54,300 nucleotides of DNA from Lingula anatina. Its lineage: Eukaryota; Brachiopoda; Lingulata; Lingulida; Lingulidae. The position numbers were made by a program, and so were the translations under genes. Under the pieces are notes generated by a model that saw only the letters and a list, made by a program, of their open reading frames with translations, was not told the origin of the DNA and did not search any database. Positions within the stretch are counted from its first letter, which is position 1, and the number at the start of each line of letters is the position of its first letter. The stretch is taken from assembly GCF_001039355.2 (NCBI RefSeq), contig NW_019776047.1, positions 47,907 through 102,206 of the forward strand, written 5' to 3'. This document shows positions 35,951 through 46,228 of the stretch, one piece after another.

Positions 35951-36219
35951 GAAAAAAAAACAGCAGCTATTTTGCCATTTTATAAATTCACTAGGGAAAC
36001 AACCCAAACAGAAAGGGAAATTAAAGAAAATCTATTCATTAATAAGTATAAACCTACATTAAATAGATAATAACATTGGTAAAAGCAACAATTAAACACC
36101 CATTGTTACAGACCTCACATTTTAGCCTTTATGACATCACCTAGTAACAAATAAACAAAAACCCCTGAAGAAAGAATGAAATGGGTCGGGCAAAATAGCT
36201 GCTGTTTTATTTTCTTTTT
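35946..36219. mobile_element. MITE, 274 bp, with ~31-bp inverted ends
   Basis: Left end AAAAAGAAAA then ACAGCAGCTATTTTGCC; right end is the inverse, GGGCAAAATAGCTGCTGT then TTTTCTTTTT. The AT-rich flanks prevent reading a target duplication. No coding capacity. Confidence 0.8.
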
Positions 36220-36267
36220 ATTATATAATATATACTCGTACAGGAAGAACACTTTTAGTTTTAATGT

Positions 36268-36303
36268 GTATGTGTGTGTGTGTGTGTGTGTATGTGTGTG
36301 TGT
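36268..36303. repeat. (TG)n microsatellite
   Basis: TG units interrupted by two TATG; sits where the first duplicate copy has only a short GTATGTG. Confidence 0.95.
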
Positions 36304-36402
36304 AATATATACCATGACGGAGATTTATTTGAACTTCCTTTATAAACTGTATCTTTTTCTTTTTTTCTTTTTTTTCAAACTACTTTTTCTGTGGGTGACA
36401 TA

Positions 36403-36616
36403 GACCCCATTCCCAGAGATTAGATCGATCCAAACTAGATCGACCTAACTCCCTGGGGATTCACTCTAAATAGCTGTCAGCTGAGTGGGCACGAAAGTTA
36501 ATTACCCCCTTACAGCTTGTAGTAGGCGGGACAGACATTTAAACCAGATTATCTGACAGTAATCTAGTGAGACTCCCCATGGGGATAGAGCGTTCTAAAT
36601 GTCTGGGAATATGCCC
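36403..36616. mobile_element. MITE, 214 bp, with TTCCCAGA-type inverted ends
   Basis: Ends GACCCCATTCCCAGAGATTAG and CTAAATGTCTGGGAATATGCCC are imperfect inverses. ATA is repeated at 36400-36402 and 36617-36619. The paralogous site at 35464-35476 (GTGACATAGTTATG) is empty. A 3-bp A/T duplication suits PIF/Harbinger-like elements; a TA duplication with one more base by chance is the alternative. Confidence 0.88.
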
Positions 36617-36640
36617 ATAGTTATGCTAAAAGTATTATAA

Positions 36641-36864
36641 GGCTCCGTTCACATGAAAAGTCTATTTTCTAAAAATCTATTTTCTATTTGCGGTATCTTG
36701 TGATCACTCCGAGTGCAGCTGAGAATTAATTACAGCTTTGGAAGTAAGTGGCTCATGCTGCCAGTAATTACGCCGTGGGGTATTCAGGGCACAGACCATG
36801 ATCACAAGATACCACAAATAGAAAATAGATTTTTAGAAAATAGATTTTAAATGTGAACGATCCC
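36641..36864. mobile_element. MITE, 224 bp, with ~65-bp inverted repeats and TAA duplication
   Basis: Ends GGCTCCGTTCACATGAAAAG and its inverse …AAATGTGAACGATCCC; the match continues through TCTATTTTCTAAAAATC and GTATCTTGTGATC. TAA flanks both sides (36638-36640 and 36865-36867). The empty paralogous site ATTATAAGACTTATG is at 35484-35498. The TAA duplication and GTTCACA terminus point to a PIF/Harbinger-type MITE. Confidence 0.9.
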
Positions 36865-36960
36865 TAAGACTTATGTGAATAAATATATTTTTGGTTTTTT
36901 GGGGACTACACTTTTTTAGTTTTTGCTATTATTTGGTAACCACCAACATTGCTTAATAGT

Positions 36961-38194
36961 GGGCATGCATGTGCAAAACTCCCAACCCAATGTTTCACAG
37001 GTTTAAGCTCGGTGGATTATATATGTGCGGCTCAGTAAAACAGCACCCAGTGAACAAATTATTCACTTCTATAAACTAAGTTACAGGATTCCTAACAGGA
37101 AAAAACACCAAAACAAAATTGAATTAACAAAAAGGAGTGTGTAAACAAAAGAAAAATATCCATCTACAACAAATGTCTTTCATATCGAATCCCTGATTTT
37201 GATTAAGCATTTATTTTATACGTCCTAAGAGATTGCTAGGTACCTAGTACAAAAATGAGACAGAACTACATGTACATTTTAAAAGTAGTAAATAAAGCAT
37301 CTGAACATACCACTATATTTTTGCTTTGAACATTTGTCTTGGTAAGAATGGGTCAATTAAATTGTTAAAATCTACTTCGTTGGTGGGCAATAAATTAGCA
37401 GAATAACAGTTATATCTTTTTTGCTTCCTGAGCTAGCATCAAATATACAAATCGGTACCAAGAAACAATTAACAGGTTTACCATTATAAACTATTTATGG
37501 GACAAATCAACCCACACTGTTCCCACTTTTCTCGACATAATGTTATTTTTTACAGACATCAAAGGGGGATCAGGACCCAACACACACCTGGCCCTAAATC
37601 CACCACTGCATGTTATTCATTTGAAATCGATTAATAAAGTGTAATTAATCCATTTAATTTCATGTATCTTCAGATTTTGTAAGTTCATAGATGTAACTGA
37701 CAATTTCAACTACAAAAGAGTAAATTAACGGGGGAGAGGGGGAGGGGGTACTCATACTAATTCCCCTCACAACATCGTTAATTCCCAACTTGTAGCCTAT
37801 ACACTTGGTTAATGTAACAAGTAGGCCTATATTATGATTGTGCGGATTGTTTTGCCCATTTATAAATAATACAATATACATTTTATAATATATATAATGA
37901 TGTGGATTGTTTTGCCCATTAATATTATATGTGGAAACTAATATATTAAAATTAATTATGAGCATATACACGTATGTAGGCATTGTGCCAGCTCAGTATG
38001 ATGAGCCCTCCCCCCTTTCTCAGTTGCCAAAGTCAATACCCCAAAACATGTTATCTTTATCAAACATTCATTTTAAAATAATCATGTGAAAATGCTTATA
38101 AATAAATAATAATGTTAATTTATAAATCTTCTCCTTCTAACTCTGTTTTAACTCATTTCAGTTATTCGGTTCTCATATTACATGTGGGATTCTT
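36961..38194. other. Non-coding interior of the 6.3-kb element
   Basis: No coding signal. A hAT-like end (read minus: GCAGTGGTGGATTTAGGGCC, 37592-37611) is present but no partner end was found upstream. A direct repeat ATTGTTTTGCCCATT occurs at about 37847 and 37907. Confidence 0.4.
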
Positions 38195-38422
38195 TAAAAC
38201 AACACACACACACACAAGATAACACCTAAACAAATTAAATTCATTGCTATTAACTGTAAGTTTACCCCTACTTGTTGAGCCTAAAAGGGTCATACGTCTA
38301 CATCATCATATTGTGAGTGGGAATACAGCGCACCGTGTGGTATGAAAAATAACTACAGTAGTTCTCACACAAACCCCTCTATTGGCAAAATCCCCTAGCC
38401 CATCTTATAATACCCTTACCTC
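38195..38422 (-). repeat. Right terminal inverted repeat of the 6.3-kb element
   Basis: Inverse of 32090-32305, with small indels such as a CTACTGTAG insertion near 38350-38362. Confidence 0.85.
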
Positions 38423-38428
38423 GGTGAA

Positions 38429-39325
38429 CGTTACTCCTGTCACTGTACATGTCAAAATTTATTCTGATCACTGTGTATGTCTGTATTTTGACTGTGTTTG
38501 TTTTTATTTATTTTGATTACTGTGCATGTTTGTGTTGTCACTGTTTGTGTTTGTATTTATTATGAACACTATGTATGTCAGTTTTTTTACTCTATTTGTT
38601 TGTAATATTTACTATAACTCTTGCATGATTGTGTTGTCACTGTATCCCTGTGTGTTTATCTTATGTATCTCTATGTGTCTGTTTATATTCTGTTTGCTGT
38701 GTCTATTCTGTATTGTTACTGAATGTGTTTTTACATATTGTGATGACTGTGTATGGCTATGTTTTCTCTCTAAATTTTTTCTTGTGTTCATTGTCATTAG
38801 GATGCACTTTACTACTGTCACCTTATGTGATAATATTTATTTCGAACACTGTGTATGTTTGTGTTATTACTGTTTTTGTCTGCATATAATTCTGATCACT
38901 GTTTAAGTCTGTTTGTCTTTCTATTTGTTTATAATTATTATTATTACTGTGCATGTTTGTTTTGTTGGTATTTGCATTTGTATTTTTTGTCATCATTGCA
39001 TATGCTTGTGTTGTTACTGTTGGTGTTTGTATTTATTATGAGCACTGTGTATGTTAGTTTTGTCACTCTGTTTGTTTATAATCATTACTACTTCTCTGCA
39101 TGATAATGTTGTTCACTATATGTCTATGTGTCTGTTTATATTCTGTTTGCTGTGTCGATTTTGTATTGTTACTTGAATGTGTTTGTACATATTGTGATGA
39201 CTGTGAACAGCTATGTTTTTTACTCTTTTTACTTGTGTTCATTATCATTACGGTGCACGTTACTGTTGTCACTGTACATTTCAAAATTTATTCTGATCAC
39301 TGTGTATGTCACAGTTTTTTCTATA
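38429..39325 (-). repeat. Inverted satellite block 2, right part
   Basis: Continues the block broken at 32083 (GAACGTTACTCCTGTCACTG) and ends at GTGTATGTCACAGTTTTTTC, where unrelated sequence begins. Confidence 0.92.
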
Positions 39326-39559
39326 TTGCAGACTGATAAATGAAAAAAAGGATTAAAATCATGTTTTAATAACTTCTGATAATCTATTCCATGTCATTGT
39401 GACATCAGTTCATTAATTGAATTCGCCCGTGAAGCAATTAAAAATACATTGCCTATTTTAAGTCATACAACAACCATTGAAAACGATATTTTGGATCTCC
39501 ATATTTTCCCAAATTATCGTCTTTAAAAGAGTTTCATGCCCCACAAAGGTCCCTAATGT

Positions 39560-40560
39560 CAGTGTGTAGTCACAGCAACAGTCGCTGTTATGCCTGACCT
39601 CATCTCCCTGCTACCAGAGCTTTCAAGCGGCAAGGCATACTTTAGGATAGGTTTTTGAAATTCAATCTGGAATAAAATTCCAGGCAATGGTTTAAAATTG
39701 TCCAATTTGGTTCCGTTTTGTTTTAGGACATGCAGGCCATTTATTCGGTGACTAATGACCTACCGCCATATTGTCTATGTGGTTCAAATATGGCGATTTT
39801 GATGACCAAGCTAGCTGTTCATTCCCTTGGTTCTGTAAGTTATCTGCTATTGAAAGTGCTCTGTGTGAACCCGCAATCTGATCGTGCAACCTAAATCTGT
39901 TCCCAAGGTGCCCCCTATCAAATGATAATCAAGTGGTTCCCAGATTATTCCTTTATGTGATCTGGTTCAGGTTTTCATCGATGACTTCCATTGGTGTTTT
40001 GGCACCAATGTGGTATCCACTCCAAATATTGACACTGCCAATGACCCAAGTCACTTCAGAAGTGGCACACGCCTTGTCGTAGGCCTCTTCATGATTTCTG
40101 TAAACTCTGTTTTGACCAATTTAGCGGTACAGGTGAAATCTGACCTCAATAAAGAAAACCACGCGGTTTCAATGTTCTACCCAGAAAATGTCATGGTCCC
40201 CAAATCATTAGAGAAACAGACTACACTGTTTTGCTGTTTACAGTGACTTCCCCAGAGGTGGCCTGGTATTCTTACCTGCTAAAACCAGTTTGGTGTTCGC
40301 TAAGAGCCTTGAAAAACGCGTTTTGGTGACAATTTGCCCCTCATTCAAAACGGACTGGGTGGATTGGGTTTAATTGCAGCAGCAAATCCTGAAGAACATT
40401 GAGTCCTATACCCTGGTGGTAAGATAACGATACATTGGGCGAGGTCTCTGTGTGGGTATATAAGTCTGGGCATTACTCTAAGAAACTGTGCGGACCGTTC
40501 CATTTGGCGCAATAATCCGTCTAGCAATGTCTGTCTTTTATGCGCCATTCTGGCACAGCT
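39560..40560 (-). pseudogene. Tc1/mariner transposase, decayed
   Basis: On the minus strand, blocks match Tc1-type transposases in order but in shifting frames. They are RVYRNHEEAYDKACA, SVNIWSGYHIGAKTP and VIDENLNQITYR-like sequence; then GNRFRLHD, IADNLQNQGNEQLAW and SSKSPYLNH; then a final SMPCRLKALVAGR corresponding to the usual S-M-x-R-R close. In intact enzymes the H-D-x-N-A and S-P-D-L-N-P-I-E segments hold catalytic Asp and Asp/Glu; here both are altered (HDQIA, SPYLNHID). Multiple stops and at least two frameshifts are present. The N-terminal DNA-binding region (towards 40560) is too decayed to align. It abuts the end of the inverted satellite, but terminal repeats were not identified. 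Confidence 0.78.
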
Positions 40561-40953
40561 TAACAATTTTGTAAAACACTGCTAATTTCACTTTACACAA
40601 TGCAAAACCAACCGCTTGCATGCAAAATTTTAAATTCTTCTATACAGTAGTTGCTGACATATGGATACTTTTTTGACAGAACCATGCTTCGCCAAAGCCA
40701 AGCTTTGACCAGCCCAAAGGAGCACTACCCAATTAAATCACTGCATATTACATAATGCAGCAGTGCAACAGACTTGATAATCAGTTAATTGGTAGTGACA
40801 CACCTGACTTCACACTTCTCCAGTCAGATATCTTATATGAGATCTGAGTTTTTTGATAAAGAACGCATTTTACCTACGTAAAACTGAAATATTCCATATT
40901 AAATGTCAAGTCTGTATATGTAGGGTATATATGTATATGTATGGCTGTTCAGT

Positions 40954-40985
<32 letters not shown>

Positions 40986-41131
40986 CAAGGATACGAATAA
41001 ATTAGTCTTTTCTCTCCATTTTAATAAAAAATACCCTATGGCCGTTTCAACCTGAGGCCTCGCCCTTAGGTAGATCAACCGCATAATAAATGGTAGAGCA
41101 CTTTTTCATAGTGTATTGTCTTTATTCTCCA

Positions 41132-41192
<61 letters not shown>
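40561..41192. other. AT-rich spacer with two (AT)n tracts
   Basis: (AT)n at 40954-40981 and 41134-41189. Between them GAGGCCTCGCCCTTAGGTAG is GC-rich and looks like a dispersed repeat end, not identified. Confidence 0.5.
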
Positions 41193-41193
<1 letters not shown>

Positions 41194-41458
41194 AAGTCAC
41201 GGTCACCTCAACCTGTCTATCTATAACAAAATAATAACAAAAGGGTTTTAAAGTAAAAGTGACAGTTGTTTTGTGTCTTTAGTGAACTAGTGAATTTTTT
41301 TAATTTGTTATTCAGAAATACATTCTAATAAACTAAATTCCTTGCAAGGTCAGCTAACACTAGGATGAATAAGTTGCTGTAAATCTGATGGAGTGATATA
41401 AAGTTGACTGTTCTTGGTAACCTATAATAGATAGACAGGTTGAGGTGACTGTGACTTT
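41193..41458. mobile_element. MITE, 266 bp, with 32-bp inverted ends
   Basis: Ends AAAGTCACGGTCACCTCAAC and the inverse GTTGAGGTGACTGTGACTTT, extending through CTGTCTATCTAT. The interior contains a ~95-bp stretch (41246-41340) also found at 44743-44836. The element lies directly beside the foldback element at 41464. Confidence 0.82.
41246..41340 (+). repeat. Dispersed repeat copy (partner 44743-44836)
   Basis: Shares TTTTAAAGTAAAAGT, GTTGTTTTGTGTCTTTAGTG and TTATTCAGAAATACATTC with the partner. Confidence 0.85.
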
Positions 41459-41463
41459 GTTGT

Positions 41464-41712
41464 GATAGATACAATACGAGTCGCTGAGCTGTACGTGAAA
41501 TATTACGAGTATATTGGCGAGCCGCAGGCGAGACAATACCTGAGTAATTTTCATGTACAGCTCGGCGATGAGTGTTGTATCTGGCTTAAACCACGGCCTC
41601 TGATTTGCTACTACATTAGTAGTGCAACAGACCGTGGAATGCACTCGTACATGACGTGCTTGTATGTCGAATACAGCACGGTCAAGTCTTTTGTTCTACG
41701 CGCTAGCTGTGG

Positions 41713-41716
<4 letters not shown>
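41464..41716 (+). mobile_element. Double-hairpin foldback element, 253 bp, full copy
   Basis: Inverse orientation of 27311-27563, exactly the same length, with substitutions but no indels needed at the ends. The ~85-codon frame (AELYVKYYEYIGEPQARQYL… to the end) is again open. Confidence 0.86.
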
Positions 41717-41770
<54 letters not shown>

Positions 41771-42645
41771 TCTAAACCTTGGAAATTTTAACATACATTT
41801 ATACCCTACATATATTTAGCCATCAAACATGTACTACTGCTACACACATCCAGGCTAAAAGGGTGTACCATGCTTAGGTGCAAAACATGCTTAGGAACTA
41901 AATGCGTTGAAAAATCAGACAAAGCAGGCATTTGGTTTTTTTTACAGTGTACATATAATTGTGTACCCGTGTTTTGTACCAAAAATAAAAACATTTCAGG
42001 TCATTTTAATGTCTTTTTATGCAAGAATGTTGTCCAACAACTGGGTTTGATACATTGTTATCTGACGTTGATCTAATTTTCAAATCCAATGTTAATCCAA
42101 CATCTTGTCAACGTTGAAGCTCAACATTGTTTCAACGTTGAAACAACAAAATTTCCTGATGGGTGGGGTTGATATAACATTGTTTTCTGACATTGATACA
42201 ACATTGTTATCTGAAGTTGACACAATTTTCAAATCCAATGTTTATCCAATGTCTTCTCAACGTTATGGTTCAACGTTGTTTCAATGTTAAAACAACATAA
42301 TTTGGGACAGTAAACAGAATATAAACAGACACATAGACATACAGTGACAACACCATCCTGCAGAGTAATAATAATGATTAAAATCAAATAGAGTGACAAA
42401 ACTGACCTACATAGTGCTCACAATAAATACAAACACGAACAGTAACATCACCAACAAACACAGTCATCAAAATAAATACAAACAAACACAATCACTAAAC
42501 AGACATACGCAGTGATTAGAAAAATAATTCCCATGTACAGTGACAACAGTAACATTTACCATAATAAGAATGAACACAAGGAAAAAGAGTGAACATGAAG
42601 TCATACACAGTCATCACAATATATACAAACACATTCAGTAATAAT
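41558..42645 (+). repeat. Segmental duplication, copy 2 (partner 27790-28913)
   Basis: Same order of foldback tail, (AT)n tract (41714-41767, longer here), unique spacer, CAACGTTG block and satellite. Here the foldback element is complete, so this copy is the likely source. Confidence 0.85.
42047..42305. repeat. CAACGTTG/CAACATTG palindromic block, copy 2
   Basis: Near-identical to 28310-28570. Confidence 0.7.
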
Positions 42646-43618
42646 ACACAAAAAACACATAGACACAGCAAATACCATATAAACAGACACATAGACATAC
42701 AGTGACAACACCATCATGCAGAGTAATAGTTATGATTACAAACAAACAGAGTAACAAAACTGACATACACAGTGCTCACAATAAATACAAACATCAACAG
42801 TAACTACACCAACAAACAGTAATCAAAATAAATACAAAGAAACACAGTCACAATACAGACATACACAGTGATCAGAATAAATGTTGACATGTACAGAGAC
42901 AACATTAACGTTCACCTTAATGACAATGAACACAAGAAAAAAGAAAGAAAACATACCCATGCACAGTCATCACAATATGTACAAACACGTTCAGTAACAA
43001 TACAGAATAGACACAGCAAACAGAATATGATATACACAAAGCGACATTCACAGTGCTCATAATGAATACAAACACTCACAGTTAAAACACAAACATACAC
43101 AGTGATCACAAAAATACAAATGCAAACACTGACAAAACAAACATGCACAGTAATAATAATGATTACAAACAAATAGGACAAACAATTAAACATTGATCAG
43201 AATTATATGCAGACAAAAACAGTAGCAACACAAACATACACAGTGCTCAAAATAAATATTATCATATAAGGTGACAATAGTAAAATGCACCCTAATGGCA
43301 ATGAACACAAGAAAAGAGAGAGAAAACATAGCCATACACAGTCATCACAATATGTAGAAACACATTCAGTAACAATACAGAATAGACATAGCAAACAGAA
43401 TATGACAGTGACAGTGACAACGCCAACATGCACAGTTAAAATAATGACTAGAAATAAATAAACTTACAAAACTGACATCCACATCGCTGACAACAAATAC
43501 AAACACAAACAGTGCCAACACTAAAATGCACAGTAATCAAAATGACCACAAACAAATAGAGTAACAAAACTGACGTACCCAGTGCTCACAATATATACAA
43601 ACAAGAAGATTAACAAAG
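42306..43618 (+). repeat. Satellite array, block 11
   Basis: Plus-orientation monomers. The stretch GAGTAACAAAACTGACATAC at about 42750 is the unoccupied counterpart of the 27311 insertion site. Confidence 0.92.
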
Positions 43619-44538
43619 ATCTGCCTTATGGTGTTGTCACTGTATGTACATGTGTCTTTTTATATTCTGTTTGTTTGTCAGTGTTTGGGTTTGGGTTTTT
43701 TGTGATCACAGTGTATGTTTGTGTTGTTACTGTTGGTGTTTGTATTCATTGTGAGCACTATGTATGTCTGTTTTGTTGGTGTTGGTGTTGTCACTGTCAT
43801 CATAGTTTATTTGTCCATTTATACTCTGATTACTGTTTCCATTCTGTATTGTCATTGAATTTGTTTGTATATATATTGTGATCACTGTATATAACTGTGT
43901 AATTACCTGATTAATTTGTGTTCATTCTTTTTACTGTGCATGGTTGTGTTGTCACAATACATGTCAAAATTTATTCTGATCACTGTGTATGTCTGTATGG
44001 TGTCTGTGTTTGTTTGTAGTCATTTTGATTATTGTGCACGTTACTATTATCACTGTGCATGTTAATATTTATTTTGATTACTGTTTATGTCAGTTTGTCA
44101 CTCTATTTGTTTATAATCATTACTATTATTCTGCATGATAATGTTGTTCACTATATGTCTATGTGTCTGTTTATATTCTGTTTGCTGTGTCGATTTTGTA
44201 TTGTTACTGAATGTGTTTGTACATATTGTGATGACTCTTTTTTACTCTTTTTACTTGTTTTCATTATCATTACGGTGAACATTACTGTTGTCACTGTACA
44301 TGTGAATTTCTTTCTACTGCGTATGTCTGTATTGTGACTGTGTTTGTTTGTATATATTTTGATTACTGTTTGTTGGTGTTGTTACTGTTCGTGTTTGTAT
44401 TTATTGTGAGCACTATGTACGTCAGTTTTGTCACTCCATTTGTTTTTATTCATTATTATTACTCTGCATGATCGTGTTGTCACTGTATGTCTATTTGTCT
44501 GTTTATATTCTGTTTGCTGTGTTTATTCTGTATTGTAA
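43619..44538 (-). repeat. Inverted satellite block 3
   Basis: Reverse orientation from GATCTGCCTTATGGTGTTG to CTGTGTTTATTCTGTATTG; the array ends here. Confidence 0.92.
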
Positions 44539-44660
44539 CCTCCGGCAAGCAATTTTACGTAAAATCAACGTTGATCCAGCCACGTCAAAACACCGTCATA
44601 ATGTGACGTTGACTCAACGTTGTATTTTGTTCATTGACACAACCTTGCAGACATGGATTG
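44539..44660. repeat. Short CAACGTTG-type repeat at the array edge
   Basis: AAATCAACGTTGATCC and GACGTTGACTCAACGTTG resemble the palindromic block at 42047-42305. Confidence 0.5.
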
Positions 44661-44742
44661 TAATTTAAAATATTAATTATTGAAAACGTGACACTTTGTT
44701 TATCAATTCTGTAACTAACTTTATCAAAATAATTAAAAAGTG

Positions 44743-44836
44743 TTTTAAAGTAAAAGTCACAGTTGTTTTGTGTCTTTAGTGAACTAGTGAATTTTCTTAA
44801 CTTGTTATTCAGAAATACATTCAAATAAACTGAATT
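44743..44836 (+). repeat. Dispersed repeat copy (partner 41246-41340)
   Basis: About 90 percent identical by eye; lies outside any recognisable MITE here. Confidence 0.85.
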
Positions 44837-45115
44837 TTACCATGGCCTATAGGAGCCTACGTGTGCGTCTTTTAGACGCCCCTTAACAAATGAAAACAAC
44901 ATGCACCGCGTCTATTTTGTACGTTATTGAGCCCTATAGCAGCGAAACTTACACCACCTTCGTCTTTTACTACAGAGCTTTGAGGCCCGAAAATGATATG
45001 GCTGAGTCTGTTTCGCCACATACTGAACTGCATAGATGCGAGATTAACACAACCCATGTCGCGTTCGTTTCTTTGAGCTTGAAATGGCTATGTTATAAAA
45101 CGTCATTCACTAATA
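44837..45115. other. Unassigned sequence
   Basis: An 86-codon plus frame (44890-45150) crosses into the foldback element and has no recognisable domain, so I do not call it a gene. CATAGATGCGAGATTAAC near 45031 resembles CATAGATGCGAAATTGAC at 46240. Confidence 0.4.
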
Positions 45116-45911
45116 CCCCCGTCACACTTATTTGGAATCAGCAGGAATGAAGAAGAATGAGCCTGATCAAAGAATTTTTAAAATTCGCACCACATTCGTG
45201 GAAAAATTTCAAATTGACCTTAATTATTGTAAAAGTACCGTTGGAATACTCAGAATGCGCTTGAATTCGCCTGGAACTTTCGACTGTATTAGCTCTCAAA
45301 AGCAGTTCGAATGTAGTTGGAAAACTAGGAATATTTATGATGCTGTAAGAAGGCAGTAAGAATATTTATAATATACTTTGAACGGCGCACTAGGGTAGTT
45401 CGATTGCTGGCAACATAAATATTTCAGCTCATCCGAGGCATATTCGAAACATTCTGGCGGGATATAAAAGCCCCGTCACACTAGAGGCGGAATGATTAAG
45501 AATGGCGTCTGAAAAACAATTCTTTGTGCACTCCAGGATATTCGAAGAGCATTCTAAAAACATTCTAAAAACTCTGAGTGCATTCCAAATATTTTTACCC
45601 ATTCTTATGGCCAGCTCGAATGTTTTTGTCATGTCAAAAACTTTCGAAGTGCACTCCAAGAGGAAATTTATCGCAATATCCCTACAGTATTCCAACTACA
45701 TTCGAGCTGCATTTGAGAGGTAATAAACCTAGCTGGAATGTGCAAAAACATTCCAGGCGGGTTCGATGTGCATTCTTGGTATTCCAGAGGCATTCTTATA
45801 AAGCCGTAATATTTTGCGATAATTTGAAATTCCCTCCCGAATATGGTACGAATTTTTTAATTTAGTAATTTCGGCTTGATTCCTACTGGTTTCGAATAAG
45901 ATTGACGGGGG
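45116..45911. mobile_element. Foldback element with CCCCCGTCA ends, interleaved with the next one
   Basis: Left end CCCCCGTCACACTTATTTGG pairs with the inverse of the right end (…CGAATAAGATTGACGGGGG). Matches continue through AGGAAT and AAAATTCG to about 90 bp. Confidence 0.72.
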
Positions 45912-46228
45912 CTTTAAGTCACTTGTCAGTTCGAATATTCCTCTAATGTGATCAGAATGTTTCGAATGCTGTCGGAATGCCGTGAGAATGTTTATAATGC
46001 AGTCATAGTGCAGTTAGAATACTGTTCAAATGCCATTTGATGAATTTCAACTTAGACTGCACTTCGAAAGTTTTTGACATGACAAAAACATTCGGGATGC
46101 CACAAGAATGGGTAAAAATATTTAGAATGCACTCGGAATTTTAGAATGCTCTTCGAATATCCAGGAGCGCAAAAAGAATTGTCTTTCCGACGGCATTCTC
46201 GCTCATTCCGCCTCTAGTGTGAAGGGGG
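45471..46228. mobile_element. Foldback element with ~190-bp inverted repeats, CCCC(G/T)TCACACTAGAGG ends
   Basis: Left arm 45471-45663 and right arm about 46053-46228 share CACACTAGAGGCGGAATG, GGATATTCGAAGAGCATTCT, ATATTTTTACCCATTCTT and GTTTTTGTCATGTCAAAAAC. TATAA occurs on both sides (45463-45467 and 46229-46233) but is offset by three bases on the left. Words GAATG (right half) and CATTC (left half) recur about every 11 bp. Confidence 0.82.

Larger units (their letters stand above)
35280..36960 (+). repeat. Local tandem duplication whose second copy carries extra insertions
   Basis: The first copy (35280-35803) and second (35804-36960) share TAGAATTT…GTTTACAATGTATTC, CATGACGGAGATTTATTT, CTTTTTCTGTGGGTGACATA, GTTATGCTAAAAGTATTATAA and ATTATTTGGTAACCA. 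The second copy is longer because of an (AT)n expansion and three MITEs (35946-36219, 36403-36616, 36641-36864); the first copy lacks all three and supplies clean empty sites for the last two. Confidence 0.87.
32090..38422. mobile_element. 6.3-kb element with ~200-bp terminal inverted repeats and 6-bp target duplication
   Basis: The left end starts GGTTAGTGTATTATAAG (after one T) and the right end is its inverse, AATACCCTTACC. The inverted match continues through GATGGGCTAGGGGATTTTGC, CTGTATTCCCACTCACAA and GTAAACTTA to a TG-rich tract, about 200 bp. GGTGAA occurs on both sides (32084-32089 and 38423-38428), and the satellite consensus TTATGGTGAACGTTACTG is the empty site. Six-bp duplications and long terminal repeats are typical of Polinton/Maverick elements, but no polymerase, integrase or capsid frame is present and the length is well below theirs. 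It is best called a non-autonomous or gutted long-TIR element of unknown family. The interior has been colonised by LINEs and MITEs. Confidence 0.8.

Noticed and set aside
40010-40246. 78-codon plus frame as a gene
   Set aside because: It is antisense to the Tc1 transposase relic.
44890-45150. 86-codon plus frame as a gene
   Set aside because: Its end lies inside the foldback element arm and no domain or splice context supports it.
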